A program made the position numbers and the translations under genes. The notes under the pieces were generated by a model. That model did not search any database and had not been told where the DNA came from. It saw only the letters and a list, made by a program, of their open reading frames with translations. Of a stretch of DNA of 64,000 bases, positions 17,532 through 25,782 are shown in pieces (within the stretch, counting starts at the first letter, position 1; each line of letters starts with the position of its first letter). Source of the stretch: Rhodoferax sediminis (GTDB taxonomy: Bacteria > Pseudomonadota > Gammaproteobacteria > Burkholderiales > Burkholderiaceae_C); the NCBI RefSeq assembly GCF_006970865.1, contig NZ_CP035503.1, positions 3,299,001 to 3,363,000 on the forward strand, given 5' to 3'.

Positions 17532-18890
17532 TCACTGCCGGTTGTCCAGCGCGAGGCGCAAGTCGCGCACGCGCAGTTCGTCGAGCCGCCACACTTGCGC
17601 GCGCAAGGCCTGGGCGCGCGCTGCGCCGATCACGGGCGCGCTGAGCGCCTCGAATTTGGCGTCCAGTTCGGCATCGGCCAGCGGGAACTCGGGATCCCCG
17701 CGGCGGAACGCGCGGAATTCGGCGAACTCCGCGCCATCCGTGGTGCGGATCGTGACCCGCGTGTCGCGGCGGGAGGGGAACCGCTGGCCCAGTTCAGGAA
17801 CCGCTTCCAACGTGCACAGCCGCATCAGCGCGCGAACTTCGGCGCTGGCCAGCCGCTCCGATGCGAAGGCATCCAGCCCCACCGACCCATGCACCAGCGC
17901 GTGGCTCACCGCATAGGGCAGGCTGAACTTGGCCTCGTACGGCGTGCGCGGCTCGAAGCGGCCGGTGGCCTCCACCGCCTGCGGATAGCTTGCGACGTGA
18001 ATCGCCGCAATCCGCCCTGCATCGATCCCGTGCCGCGCACGCAAGGCCAAGGCGGCATCGATGGCGGGGAAAATGTGCCCGCAACAGGCATGCACCTTGT
18101 GCGTCACGCGCGCGATGTGGTAGCTCTCGCCCAGCCCCTGGGTCGCCCGCGACCAGTCGGTCTGCTCGGCCATCACTGCGCCCAGTCCCAGCTCCGCTTC
18201 CAGGATATCGGCCGCGCCCGTGACCCCGTGTGCGGCGGCCTGCGCCGCCCGCACGCCCACGGCCGCAGCGTGCCCCGCATGCAGCGGCTTGGTCATCGCC
18301 TCGGAGCGCAAGGCCTGCTGCAGGCCCGAGGCGAAAGTGGCGGCGGTGGCCATGGCGTGCCGCACCGCCTGCGCATCGCGGGGGCGCAGCAGCACTGCTG
18401 CGGCAACGGCGGCGCCCAGGCAGCCGATGGTGCCGGTGGCATGAAAACGGCGCACGTGCGAAGGCTGCAGGGCCGCGCCGATGCGGGTGGCGACCTCGTA
18501 GCCGACAACGACGGCGGCCAGCAGTTCGCCGCCGCTCGCGTCGCGCGCCTCCGCGATCGCCAGCGCCGCTGCCACCGTGGGACTTCCCGGGTGGTACACC
18601 GCCTCGCGGTAGATGTCGTCGAACTCCACGGCATGCGAGGCGCTGCCGTTGATCCAAGCTGCCGTCGCAGGGAAGGACGTGGTGCCGAAGCCGACGACAC
18701 TGCTGGCGCCCACACCGAGTTCGTCGCGGCAGGCTTGCACCAGTTGCAGCGCCGGGGCGCAGCGGGTGCCCGGGTAGGTTGCCGCCAGCCAGTCGAGCAC
18801 GGCGCGCTTGGCATGGCGGGTGATCTCGCGCCGCGCCGTGCGGCCCACTTCTGCCACAGCGTATTTTGAAAGCTCGTGCAACAGGGCCAT
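17532..18890 (-). CDS. MmgE/PrpD family protein, copy D
   Basis: 452 residues from MALLHELSKYAVAEVG; an upstream in-frame start at 18914 gives eight extra residues without family similarity. Seen are KRAVLDWLAATYPG, WINGSASHAVEFDDIYREAVYHPGSPTVAAALA and HKVHACCGHIFPAIDAALAL. It is the first gene of the operon with LysR 1 and a Bug protein, and diverges from a decayed Bug gene. Confidence 0.88.
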   Translation of the reverse strand: MALLHELSKYAVAEVGRTARREITRHAKRAVLDWLAATYPGTRCAPALQLVQACRDELGVGASSVVGFGTTSFPATAAWINGSASHAVEFDDIYREAVYHPGSPTVAAALAIAEARDASGGELLAAVVVGYEVATRIGAALQPSHVRRFHATGTIGCLGAAVAAAVLLRPRDAQAVRHAMATAATFASGLQQALRSEAMTKPLHAGHAAAVGVRAAQAAAHGVTGAADILEAELGLGAVMAEQTDWSRATQGLGESYHIARVTHKVHACCGHIFPAIDAALALRARHGIDAGRIAAIHVASYPQAVEATGRFEPRTPYEAKFSLPYAVSHALVHGSVGLDAFASERLASAEVRALMRLCTLEAVPELGQRFPSRRDTRVTIRTTDGAEFAEFRAFRRGDPEFPLADAELDAKFEALSAPVIGAARAQALRAQVWRLDELRVRDLRLALDNRQ

Positions 18891-18965
18891 TTGTTTGTGT
18901 CCGGTGGCTGGCAAGTCTGAAGTGGCCGCAGCGTTGCGTCAATTCAACTTTCCTGGGGCTTCCGG

Positions 18966-18978
18966 TAAGTTGCGCTTA
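18966..18978. promoter_or_regulatory. LysR-type box TAAGTTGCGCTTA
   Basis: Perfect TAAG-N5-CTTA dyad with T-N11-A geometry, in the 186-bp gap between PrpD copy D (minus) and the decayed Bug gene (plus). Imperfect versions are at 4327-4339 and 22443-22455. It is the best candidate site for LysR 1, encoded in the adjacent operon. Confidence 0.55.
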
Positions 18979-19076
18979 TCGGCGTCAGCGTCGGGGACGC
19001 CGACGCAAGGGCCAGCAAATACGACTCACGATGACGCCTCGCCTGCCTACGATCCGGCATTCGCAACAGACACATC

Positions 19077-19922
19077 ATGAAAAGCTCGTTTGGTCGCGGT
19101 CTCGCCGCGCTCGCGCTCGCCCTCGTCGCCGGGCGGCCTGCTGGACCTCGTGACGCGGCTCGTCGGCCAGCAGATGAGCGAAAGGCTGGGCCAGCCGGTC
19201 GTGATCGAGAACAAGCCGGGTGCCGACGGGCTGCTGGGCATCCGCTATGTCAAGTCGCAGCCGGCCGACGGCTACACGGTGCTGGCGAGCGCAGGCACCA
19301 TCGCCATCCAGCCGGCGGTCAAGCAGGATCCCGGCTACGACCTGATGAAGGACTTCACCGGGTCGGCCCCATAGTGCGCTCGCCGCTGCTGATGGTGGCG
19401 GGGCCGGACCAGCCGGACAAGACCCTGGCCGATTTCATCGCGCGCGCCAAGGCCAACCCCCAACAAGCTGACCGACGTGTCGGCGGGTGTCGGCACCACC
19501 ACCTACATGGGGGCCGCCATCTTCCTGCAGTAGGCCGGCCTGCACTTGCTGCACGTGCCCTACAAGGGCAATGCGGCCGCCATGCCGGACGCGTGAGCAT
19601 GATCTTCGAGGCCTATGGCAGCGGCGCGTCGAAGGTGAAGGGAGGCCGGCTGCGCGCGCTGGCGGTGACGTCCACGGCCCGCCTGCCTGCGCTGCCCGAC
19701 GTGCCGACCATCGCTGAGCAGGGCATTCCGGGATTCAACTATTACCTGTGGTTCGGCCTGCTGGTGCCGGCCGGCACGCCCGCCGATGCCGTGAACCGGT
19801 TGTCCGAGGCGCTGCGCAGCGCGCTCGGAAGCAAGGAACTGGCCGAACGCCTGCGCGCGGACGTAGCGGAGCCCCTGCCGATGACGCACTTCGTCACCGA
19901 ACTGGCGCGGCCCAAGCAGTGA
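19077..19922 (+). pseudogene. Decayed Bug-family binding protein gene
   Basis: The signal peptide MKSSFGRGLAALALALVAG is followed, after a deletion and frameshift near 19130, by GGLLDLVTRLVGQQMSERLG and QPADGYTVLASAG in another frame, ending in a stop near 19372. Further shifts occur near 19370 and 19455. In-frame stops interrupt the IFLQ and MPDA segments (about 19532 and 19595). The C-terminal third (MIFEAYGSGASKVKGGRLRA to ARPKQ) is back in the first frame. At least five lesions: clearly dead. Confidence 0.88.
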
Positions 19923-19935
19923 CCCAGGGCGCGCG

Positions 19936-20907
19936 CTACTCGGGCCGGATATTCGCCGCCTTGACCACCTGGCCCCAGCGCGCGATCTCGCCTTTCAAGG
20001 TGGCCGCGAGTTCATCGGGGCCGCCGAAGCTGGACGTGAGGCCCAGGGCCTGGAAGCGTTCCTGCACGGCCGGCGAAGCCACAACCTTCCCGATGGCATC
20101 GCCCAGTTGCCTGACGACCGGCGCCGGCGTGCCAGCCGGGACCAGGTAGCCATAGTTGCTGGCTGGGTCGAAGCCCGGGAAGCCCGATTCGATCATGGTG
20201 GGTACGTCGGGAAAGGTCGGCACGCGGCGGGTCGCAGTCACGGCGAGCGCGCGCAGGTGGCCGCCCGCCACCCCCTGCACGGCCTCCGGCTGGGAGGCGA
20301 AGAAGAAATCCAGCCGGCCGCCGACAAGGTCGGGAATCACCGCCGAATTTCCCTTGTACGGCACGTGCAGCGCCGTGACCCCGCCGGCTCGCTTGAGCAG
20401 TTCCCCGGACAGGTGGCCCACCGAACCGACCGCGCCCGAGCCGTAACTCAGGCCGCCCGGCTTGGTCTTGCCGTAGGCGATGAGGTCCGCAACGCTGCGA
20501 GGCGAAGCGGTGGCGGGAACCACCAGGACCAGGGTGGATCCGGCGACGCGCGCCACCGGCGCGAAATCGCGCAGCAAGTCGTAGCGCGGCTTTTCGCGCA
20601 GCACCATGTTGATCGTCTGCGGCGTCGAGACCTGCAGGATGGTGTAGCCGTCCGGCGGCATCCTGGCCGCGTATTCGGTCCCGGTGACGCTGTCGCCGCC
20701 CGGGCGATTCTCGACGATCACGCTCTGCCCCAACAGCTCGCCCAGCGGCTGGCTGATGATGCGCGCCACCGTGTCGCCCACGCCGCCGGCCGTGAAGGGC
20801 ACGATGATGCGGATCGGCCTGGACGGATATTTCTCCTGCGCCTGCAAGGCCGGGGATGCGCTGGCCGCCAGGGTGACGATCAGCGCGCAGAAATTGCGAC
20901 GTTTCAT
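19936..20907 (-). CDS. Bug-family solute-binding protein, upstream region displaced by an IS
   Basis: 323 residues. The signal peptide MKRRNFCALIVTLAASASPALQAQ is followed by YPSRPIRIIVPFTAGGVGDTVAR, PDGYTILQVSTPQ and VPYKGNSAVIPDLVGGRL. The frame is open far upstream only because it reads through the IS. AGGAGG precedes the ATG, and an IS4-family element begins 18 bp upstream of the start. The natural upstream region, with a LysR-type box, is now 1.45 kb away (22388-22474), so expression is probably lost or driven from the IS. Confidence 0.9.
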   Translation of the reverse strand: MKRRNFCALIVTLAASASPALQAQEKYPSRPIRIIVPFTAGGVGDTVARIISQPLGELLGQSVIVENRPGGDSVTGTEYAARMPPDGYTILQVSTPQTINMVLREKPRYDLLRDFAPVARVAGSTLVLVVPATASPRSVADLIAYGKTKPGGLSYGSGAVGSVGHLSGELLKRAGGVTALHVPYKGNSAVIPDLVGGRLDFFFASQPEAVQGVAGGHLRALAVTATRRVPTFPDVPTMIESGFPGFDPASNYGYLVPAGTPAPVVRQLGDAIGKVVASPAVQERFQALGLTSSFGGPDELAATLKGEIARWGQVVKAANIRPE

Positions 20908-20914
20908 AGTTTGC

Positions 20915-20924
20915 CTCCTAGCCC
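20915..20924. repeat. 10-bp target duplication CTCCTAGCCC of the IS4-family element (left copy)
   Basis: Identical to 22378-22387. It overlaps the Shine-Dalgarno of the Bug gene (AGGAG on the minus strand), so the insertion is immediately upstream of the ribosome site. Confidence 0.9.
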
Positions 20925-22377
20925 CAATACTGTTCAGATACGAAGCACCGGCGTTGGCTGATGCTGCTGGTGCAGCAGTTCGCCTCGATGGCGGACGTTG
21001 AAGTTGCTCATCTTGCGCTTGACGCCGCGCGGGTTGAAGCGCCCGCGACTGCTCACGCACCGGCCGGCGGCGATCTCATCGAGCATCGCGTCGCGCCAGG
21101 CAACCAGACGCTCAGGGGGGACGGCCGCAGCTTGCGGCATCTTGCGCTTGATCACGCGCAGCGCGTGCATGAAGCTCAGGCGATCGGGATCGAGCCCGCG
21201 CGGCCACGCAGCTTGTGTCATCAACTGCCGAATCGCGAAGCGCGCCAGCAGCAACCCCCACAGCTCTTGCTGGACCAGATCGGGCGTCTTGCTGCGCAGC
21301 ACGGTGCTGTTGGCGCGCAGGTGCGTCTTGAACTCGTCGAACACGCCCTCGATCTCCCAGCGCTCGTGGTACAGCGCGGCCAGCTCCAGCGCCGGCGCCT
21401 GCTCGGGGTCCAGGATGTTGGTCACCAGCCGGTAGCTGTCCTGCACCGGGGTGGCCGAGTCGTGCAGCGTGTAGTCGATCACCCGCACGAGTTGTCCCGC
21501 ACTGCGTGCACGGTCGGCGCTGTCGAACACGCTGCTCAGGTACGAGCCATCGGGCAGCATTCGTTGCACCGGCAGCTTGAGGTTCGATTTGACCCGCCAG
21601 GCCAGCTTGGCGCCGCTGGCGCAGGCGATGCGCCAGAGCTTGAAGCCGTAGAAGTTGCGGTCGGCCAGCACCAGCATGTCGGGCGTGAGTTTGGCCGGCA
21701 GCAATTGCGCGGCCATGGCTTGCTCGCTGTGGCTGTAGGGTGCAATAGCAGCGCCCACCACCGCATGCGTGCCGCATTCCACGAGGCCCAGCACCCGCGC
21801 CTGCGGGAAGGCACTCTGGCCGCGCGAGGCGCCCGGGTAGCCGAAGTACCGGGCGTTGGCGGCCTCATCGGCCACGTCCATGCAGCTGCCATCCATGGCC
21901 ATGACGCGAAGCCCCCGATACCACGCGCCCGGCGCCCCCGGAGTGGCCAGCGGGCGCAGCACGCGCTCGGCCAACTGGCGCATCGCCTCGCAGCCCAGCC
22001 GGCTGCGCGCCTGCGAGATGGCCGACTTGCTGGCTTGCACCGCGCCAGCTTCGCCGCCGCCCAGCCACTGCAAGCCTTCGCACACGACGCGCAGCACTTC
22101 CTCCAGCGGCGCCTCGCGCCACAGGGCGAGCGCCATCACGTAGTACACGACCGCCGGCGCCGGCAGCAGCCGCTCGCGCTGGCTCGCCCGGCCTGTGTCG
22201 GCCAACACCTCCTCGATCAACGCCCGTGGACACACGCTGGCCAGCACGCCAGCACTGATCAGGTGCGCCACGTCCACCTTCGCCGGTAGCGCCTTGCGAG
22301 TTCTCGCCATCGTCCACGCCCATCGGAGTCTCGATGAACATGGATTATCAACGATTTTTTCTATCTGAACAGTATTG
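20925..22377 (-). mobile_element. IS4-family insertion sequence, complete, 1453 bp
   Basis: Perfect 16-bp terminal inverted repeats CAATACTGTTCAGATA (20925-20940 and 22362-22377) are flanked by a perfect 10-bp direct repeat CTCCTAGCCC (20915-20924, 22378-22387). It contains one intact transposase gene whose stop lies inside the left repeat. Identical ends and duplication indicate a recent, possibly still mobile, insertion. It separates the Bug gene at 19936 from its regulatory region. Confidence 0.95.
20934..22310 (-). CDS. IS4-family DDE transposase
   Basis: 458 residues from MARTRKALPAKVDVAHL. The open frame extends upstream beyond the IS into 23858, but that part is an out-of-frame shadow of other genes. 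Catalytic signature: Asp in VMAMDGSCMDV, Asp in MLVLADRNFYGFK, and the IS4-type Y-x2-R-x3-E-x6-K in YHERWEIEGVFDEFK. The N-terminal about 100 residues correspond to the insertion-element-4 N-terminal domain. It ends at TGA within the left inverted repeat. Confidence 0.95.
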   Translation of the reverse strand: MARTRKALPAKVDVAHLISAGVLASVCPRALIEEVLADTGRASQRERLLPAPAVVYYVMALALWREAPLEEVLRVVCEGLQWLGGGEAGAVQASKSAISQARSRLGCEAMRQLAERVLRPLATPGAPGAWYRGLRVMAMDGSCMDVADEAANARYFGYPGASRGQSAFPQARVLGLVECGTHAVVGAAIAPYSHSEQAMAAQLLPAKLTPDMLVLADRNFYGFKLWRIACASGAKLAWRVKSNLKLPVQRMLPDGSYLSSVFDSADRARSAGQLVRVIDYTLHDSATPVQDSYRLVTNILDPEQAPALELAALYHERWEIEGVFDEFKTHLRANSTVLRSKTPDLVQQELWGLLLARFAIRQLMTQAAWPRGLDPDRLSFMHALRVIKRKMPQAAAVPPERLVAWRDAMLDEIAAGRCVSSRGRFNPRGVKRKMSNFNVRHRGELLHQQHQPTPVLRI

Positions 22378-22387
22378 CTCCTAGCCC
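22378..22387. repeat. 10-bp target duplication of the IS4-family element (right copy)
   Basis: CTCCTAGCCC, identical to 20915-20924. Confidence 0.9.
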
Positions 22388-22408
22388 GAATTGTGGGAAC
22401 CGGCCCCG

Positions 22409-22431
22409 GCCGGTGTCGAGTCGGCTTTTTT
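22409..22431 (-). promoter_or_regulatory. Promoter block shared with 4294-4317
   Basis: GCCGGTGTCGAGTCG plus a GCT6 tract. Before the IS4-family insertion it lay about 40 bp upstream of the Bug gene start (20907). Its 18-19 bp spacing to a TAAG-N5-CTGA box is the same as at the PrpD B promoter. Confidence 0.5.
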
Positions 22432-22442
22432 GCGCCGGACGG

Positions 22443-22455
22443 TAAGTTGTCCTGA
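22443..22455. promoter_or_regulatory. Candidate LysR-type box TAAGTTGTCCTGA
   Basis: T-N11-A partial dyad, TAAG-N5-CTGA, between the alcohol dehydrogenase stop (22475) and the IS. It is probably the former activator site for the Bug gene at 19936, now isolated from it. Confidence 0.45.
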
Positions 22456-22474
22456 CGTTTGCCAGGGCATCGGG

Positions 22475-23641
22475 CTACCAGGCTGCGTCGAGGATCCCGC
22501 GCACATCTGCCACGCCCTGCACCCGCCGCGGGCTGCGGCTGACGAAGAAATCGCCCATGGCCGCCTGCGCGATGACGTCGAGATCCGCCTCGGTGATGCC
22601 GATGTCGCGCAGCCGGTGCGCAATGGGCAGCTTCGCGAGCAGGGATTCGAGCACGTCCGCCGCTGCGCCCGTCTGGCCGTGGCCCAGGCTGTCGGCGATG
22701 CGCGGCGTCGTCTGCTGCGTTGCCAGCGCATTGAAGCGCATGGTGTAGGGCAGCACGATCGCGTTCACGACGCCGTTCGACACATGAGCGCGGTGACCGA
22801 TGGCATGGGCCAGCACGGACGAGAGGCCGCCGCCCGCCTGCTCCGTGCCGCGTCCGCAGAGCACGGCTGCGATCGCGAGGTATTCGCGCCCGGCGGTCTC
22901 GTCCTGCTCCAGGCGGTCCAGGTTGCGCGCGATCAGCCGCAGCGTGTGCATCAGCATGGCCTCGGAAACAGGATCGCACTGCGGCGACTCCAGCGCCTCC
23001 ACCGCCGTCGACAAGGTGTTGAGCGTCGCCTCCCGCACCAGCGCAACCGGCGCCGTGCGCAGGAACGCCGGGTGCAGGAACAGCGCCTTCGCGCGTGTCT
23101 TGGGGTCGAACAGCGCCAACCGCTGGCCCGTCGCAGCGTCGTGCACCGCGCTGCCGGCCTTCACGAAGGCCGTGCTGGGCGTGGTGGGCAGCACGAACTG
23201 CGGCAGCTTGGGGGCATCCAGCCGCGGGCTGTCGAACCGGCCATCGGGCAGCCGCCGCGTGCAGAGTTCCTGCGCGGGCTTTCGCTCCGCCAGCAGGATG
23301 GCGGCGGCGCGCGCCGTGACGGCCGCCGAGCCGCCGCCAACTGCGATCACCGCATTGGCCTCGTTCGCCTCCAGCACGCGCGCGACCTCCTCCACCGCCG
23401 GTACCGGGCTGTTCGGCTGCACCGACTGGGATTCGCCGACCAGCACGGGACCCAGCGCGTTGCGCAGCAGGTCCATCGCGCCGGAGCGGGCCACCGAACG
23501 GCCGCTCACCACGACCGCGCGCCTGCAGCCATTGCGCTTCAGCTCCCGGGCCAGCGCCGCGAGGCTGTCCTCGCCGCAGTACAGCCGCAGTTCGGCCGCG
23601 AGGTGCTGGAAGGACGGAGCGGTTTCCTGCGTCATCGCCAT
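22475..23641 (-). CDS. Iron-containing alcohol dehydrogenase family protein
   Basis: 388 residues from MAMTQETAPSFQHLAAEL. Its ATG overlaps the TGA of the upstream dehydrogenase by one base (TGATG), which decides the start. Group III alcohol dehydrogenase fold: dinucleotide region AVIAVGGGSAAVTARAAA (usual GGGS), the P-T-T-P-S-T-A loop, and the metal-site histidines in VLAHAIGHRAHVSNG. Family members include maleylacetate reductase and lactaldehyde or butanol dehydrogenases; the exact substrate is open. Coupled to the HIBADH-like gene. Confidence 0.85.
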   Translation of the reverse strand: MAMTQETAPSFQHLAAELRLYCGEDSLAALARELKRNGCRRAVVVSGRSVARSGAMDLLRNALGPVLVGESQSVQPNSPVPAVEEVARVLEANEANAVIAVGGGSAAVTARAAAILLAERKPAQELCTRRLPDGRFDSPRLDAPKLPQFVLPTTPSTAFVKAGSAVHDAATGQRLALFDPKTRAKALFLHPAFLRTAPVALVREATLNTLSTAVEALESPQCDPVSEAMLMHTLRLIARNLDRLEQDETAGREYLAIAAVLCGRGTEQAGGGLSSVLAHAIGHRAHVSNGVVNAIVLPYTMRFNALATQQTTPRIADSLGHGQTGAAADVLESLLAKLPIAHRLRDIGITEADLDVIAQAAMGDFFVSRSPRRVQGVADVRGILDAAW

Positions 23642-24552
23642 CACTTCTTGCGGGCCTCGACCGGCACGCTGGTCCACTCCTCGTACATCTGGATCGCCGA
23701 GACGGCATCCTTGTTACCCAGCCCCTTGGCGCGGGCCATCTGGTAGACCTGCAGCGCGGTGTTCGCCATGAACATTGGCATGCCCAGCGACTTCGCGAGC
23801 TGGGTCTGCAACTCGACGTCCTTGAAGGTGATGTCCATGCGGATGCCGTCGAACTCACGGTTGAGGATGCGCGGGGCCGAGTACTGGAAGGCTACGCTGT
23901 TGCCGGTGGTGCCGCTGATCGTCTCGAACATCTGCTGCGGATCGAGGCCGGCTTTCGCGCCCAGCGCCAGCCCTTCCATGATCAGCACGCGGTTGACCTG
24001 GAACAGCATGTTGTTGATCAGCTTCATCGCCAGGCCCTGGCCGATGGCGCCGAAGTGGGTGATCTTGGTAGCCATCGAGGCCAGCACGGGGCGCACCTTC
24101 TCCAGCGCCGCCGCATCGCCGCCGACGTAGGCGTTTAGCACGCCCTCCTTCGCGCCCTTCTCCATGCCGGTCACGGGAGAGTCGAGCAGTTCCACGCCTT
24201 TCTGCATCAGCTTGGGATGGAGGCGGCGCAGTGCCATCAGGTCGATGGTGCTCATGCTGATGACCACGTCGCCGGCCTGCGCGGCCTGGATGAAGCCGTC
24301 GGGCCCGGCGATCACTTCCTCCATCTGGGCCGTTGTGTCCACCATGGAGATAAGCACGCACGCCTGGCGCGCAGCATCGGCCGGCCCCGTGGCCGCCTGG
24401 GCACCCAACTCCACGAAGCGCGACACCTTGCGCTTGTCGATGTCGTAGACCACGACGGCATGGCCCTTCTTCAGCAGGTTCTCGGCCATGGGACCGCCCA
24501 TCTGGCCGAGGCCGACGAAGGCGACGGTCTTCTCACGCGCTTGCTTGCTCAT
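23641..24552 (-). CDS. NAD(P)-dependent oxidoreductase, 3-hydroxyisobutyrate dehydrogenase-like
   Basis: 303 residues. Beta-hydroxyacid dehydrogenase family: VAFVGLGQMGGPMAENLLKKGH (Rossmann motif GxGxMG, near residue 12), the substrate-site DSPVTGMEKGAKEG (family D-x-P-V-S-G-G with variant T and M), and the catalytic Lys in AMKLINNMLFQ. Closely related to the gene at 56432 (same DSPVTGMEKGAKEG/DAPVSGMDKGAKEG signature) and to the fragment at 56038. Upstream gene of a coupled pair with the iron-type alcohol dehydrogenase. Confidence 0.9.
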   Translation of the reverse strand: MSKQAREKTVAFVGLGQMGGPMAENLLKKGHAVVVYDIDKRKVSRFVELGAQAATGPADAARQACVLISMVDTTAQMEEVIAGPDGFIQAAQAGDVVISMSTIDLMALRRLHPKLMQKGVELLDSPVTGMEKGAKEGVLNAYVGGDAAALEKVRPVLASMATKITHFGAIGQGLAMKLINNMLFQVNRVLIMEGLALGAKAGLDPQQMFETISGTTGNSVAFQYSAPRILNREFDGIRMDITFKDVELQTQLAKSLGMPMFMANTALQVYQMARAKGLGNKDAVSAIQMYEEWTSVPVEARKK

Positions 24553-24710
24553 TGGGATCTCCAGATCGCGGGGCTTACCCGTATGTCTTCATCAGGAAAA
24601 CAATGCAAGGACGATGCCAACCGCCTCCGCCCCACGGCGACTGGACCTGCGAGCTGCGACACGGCTCAGTGGGCGAAGACCTGGTGGTCAGCCCGGCTTG
24701 CTCGGACCGC

Positions 24711-25769
24711 TCATTGGGCGAGCGCCTCCGGCAAACGATACGCCCGAATCGCCGTTCCCGCGAACAGGTTCGCCTTCTCGCCCTCCGAGCAGCCGGCCGC
24801 GAGCCGCTTGAACGCGTTCCACAGTACCACCGCCGACACGCCGCACTTGTCCGGCGGAAAGTTGCTCTCGAACATGCAGCGGTCGGCGCCGAATATCTCG
24901 ATGCAGGTTTCCACGTGCGGCGCCCAGGCCTGCGCCAGTTCCTGCGAGGTCGGCGGCAGGTCGCGATCGATGAAGTCGCAGCCGTGCATGCGCATGCTCA
25001 GGCCGCCGATCTTCATGAACACGTTCGGCTGCCGCGCCAGCGCCTGCAGCGATGCCTTCCATTCGCGGAAGGATTCGTCCGCGCGGCTCGCGTAAGGGCC
25101 GGTGTGCACCAGCCCGCCGATGTGGTCGACGATGACCCGCGTGTCCGGGTATGCATCGATCAGCGACACCAGTTGCGGCAGCTGGGGATGGTAGACCCAG
25201 GCGTCGAAGGACAGGCCCAGCGGCGCGAGTTTCCCGAAGCCCTCCCGGAAGCGCGGATCGAGCAACAGGTCGCGCGCCGGTGGCCGCATCAGCACGTTCA
25301 CTTTCGGGCTCGCGTCCCAGGCCGCCATGTGGCGGATGCCGCGGAAGCGGTCCGGCGCGTGCGCCATGCAGGCGCGCAGCACCTCCTCGGCGAAGGCACC
25401 CAGCGTCAGGTCCACCTTGCCGACGATGCCGGCGCAGGCCCGCACCGGCCCGTAGTAGCCGCTCGCGAAGAGTGCCGCCACGCCATTGGCGTATTCCACC
25501 TCGCCGACGCAGGCGAAGCGGGGGTCGCCCTCGGCGCGGTACATGGACGTGCACTCGATGTAGACCGTGCCGCGCAGGTTGTGGCCGCAGGCGAGATCGG
25601 CCGCCAGCTGCGGCTCCAGGTAAGCCCCCGAGCGGTTCCACAGATGGTGATGGGCATCGACGATCGGCAGCCGAGGCTCCAGCACTTCCTCGGTGCGCAG
25701 CGCCAGCCACTCCTCGTCCACGTACAGCAGGGGCGCCATGCCCCTGCGCGGCTTGTCCTTGGTTTCCAT
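24711..25769 (-). CDS. Amidohydrolase-2 family (COG3618-type) hydrolase, copy 2
   Basis: 352 residues from METKDKPRRGMAPLLYVDEEW. HxH in LPIVDAHHHLWNRSG and the C-terminal DRCMFESNFPPDKCGVS as in copy 1; YIECTSMYRAEGDPRFACVGEVEY parallels copy 1 YVECHSMYRAHGPEHLKPVGEIEF. It sits 13 bp downstream of livF of ABC cluster 2 on the same strand, so each ABC cluster has its own hydrolase. A lactone or related cyclic ester is the likely type of substrate. Confidence 0.87.
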   Translation of the reverse strand: METKDKPRRGMAPLLYVDEEWLALRTEEVLEPRLPIVDAHHHLWNRSGAYLEPQLAADLACGHNLRGTVYIECTSMYRAEGDPRFACVGEVEYANGVAALFASGYYGPVRACAGIVGKVDLTLGAFAEEVLRACMAHAPDRFRGIRHMAAWDASPKVNVLMRPPARDLLLDPRFREGFGKLAPLGLSFDAWVYHPQLPQLVSLIDAYPDTRVIVDHIGGLVHTGPYASRADESFREWKASLQALARQPNVFMKIGGLSMRMHGCDFIDRDLPPTSQELAQAWAPHVETCIEIFGADRCMFESNFPPDKCGVSAVVLWNAFKRLAAGCSEGEKANLFAGTAIRAYRLPEALAQ

Positions 25770-25782
25770 GTTCGACTCCTGT

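Noticed and set aside
20934..23858. Apparent 974-codon minus-strand protein reaching from the transposase into the alcohol dehydrogenase region
   Set aside because: Only the part from 22310 down is the transposase; the rest is an out-of-frame reading of another gene through the IS boundary.
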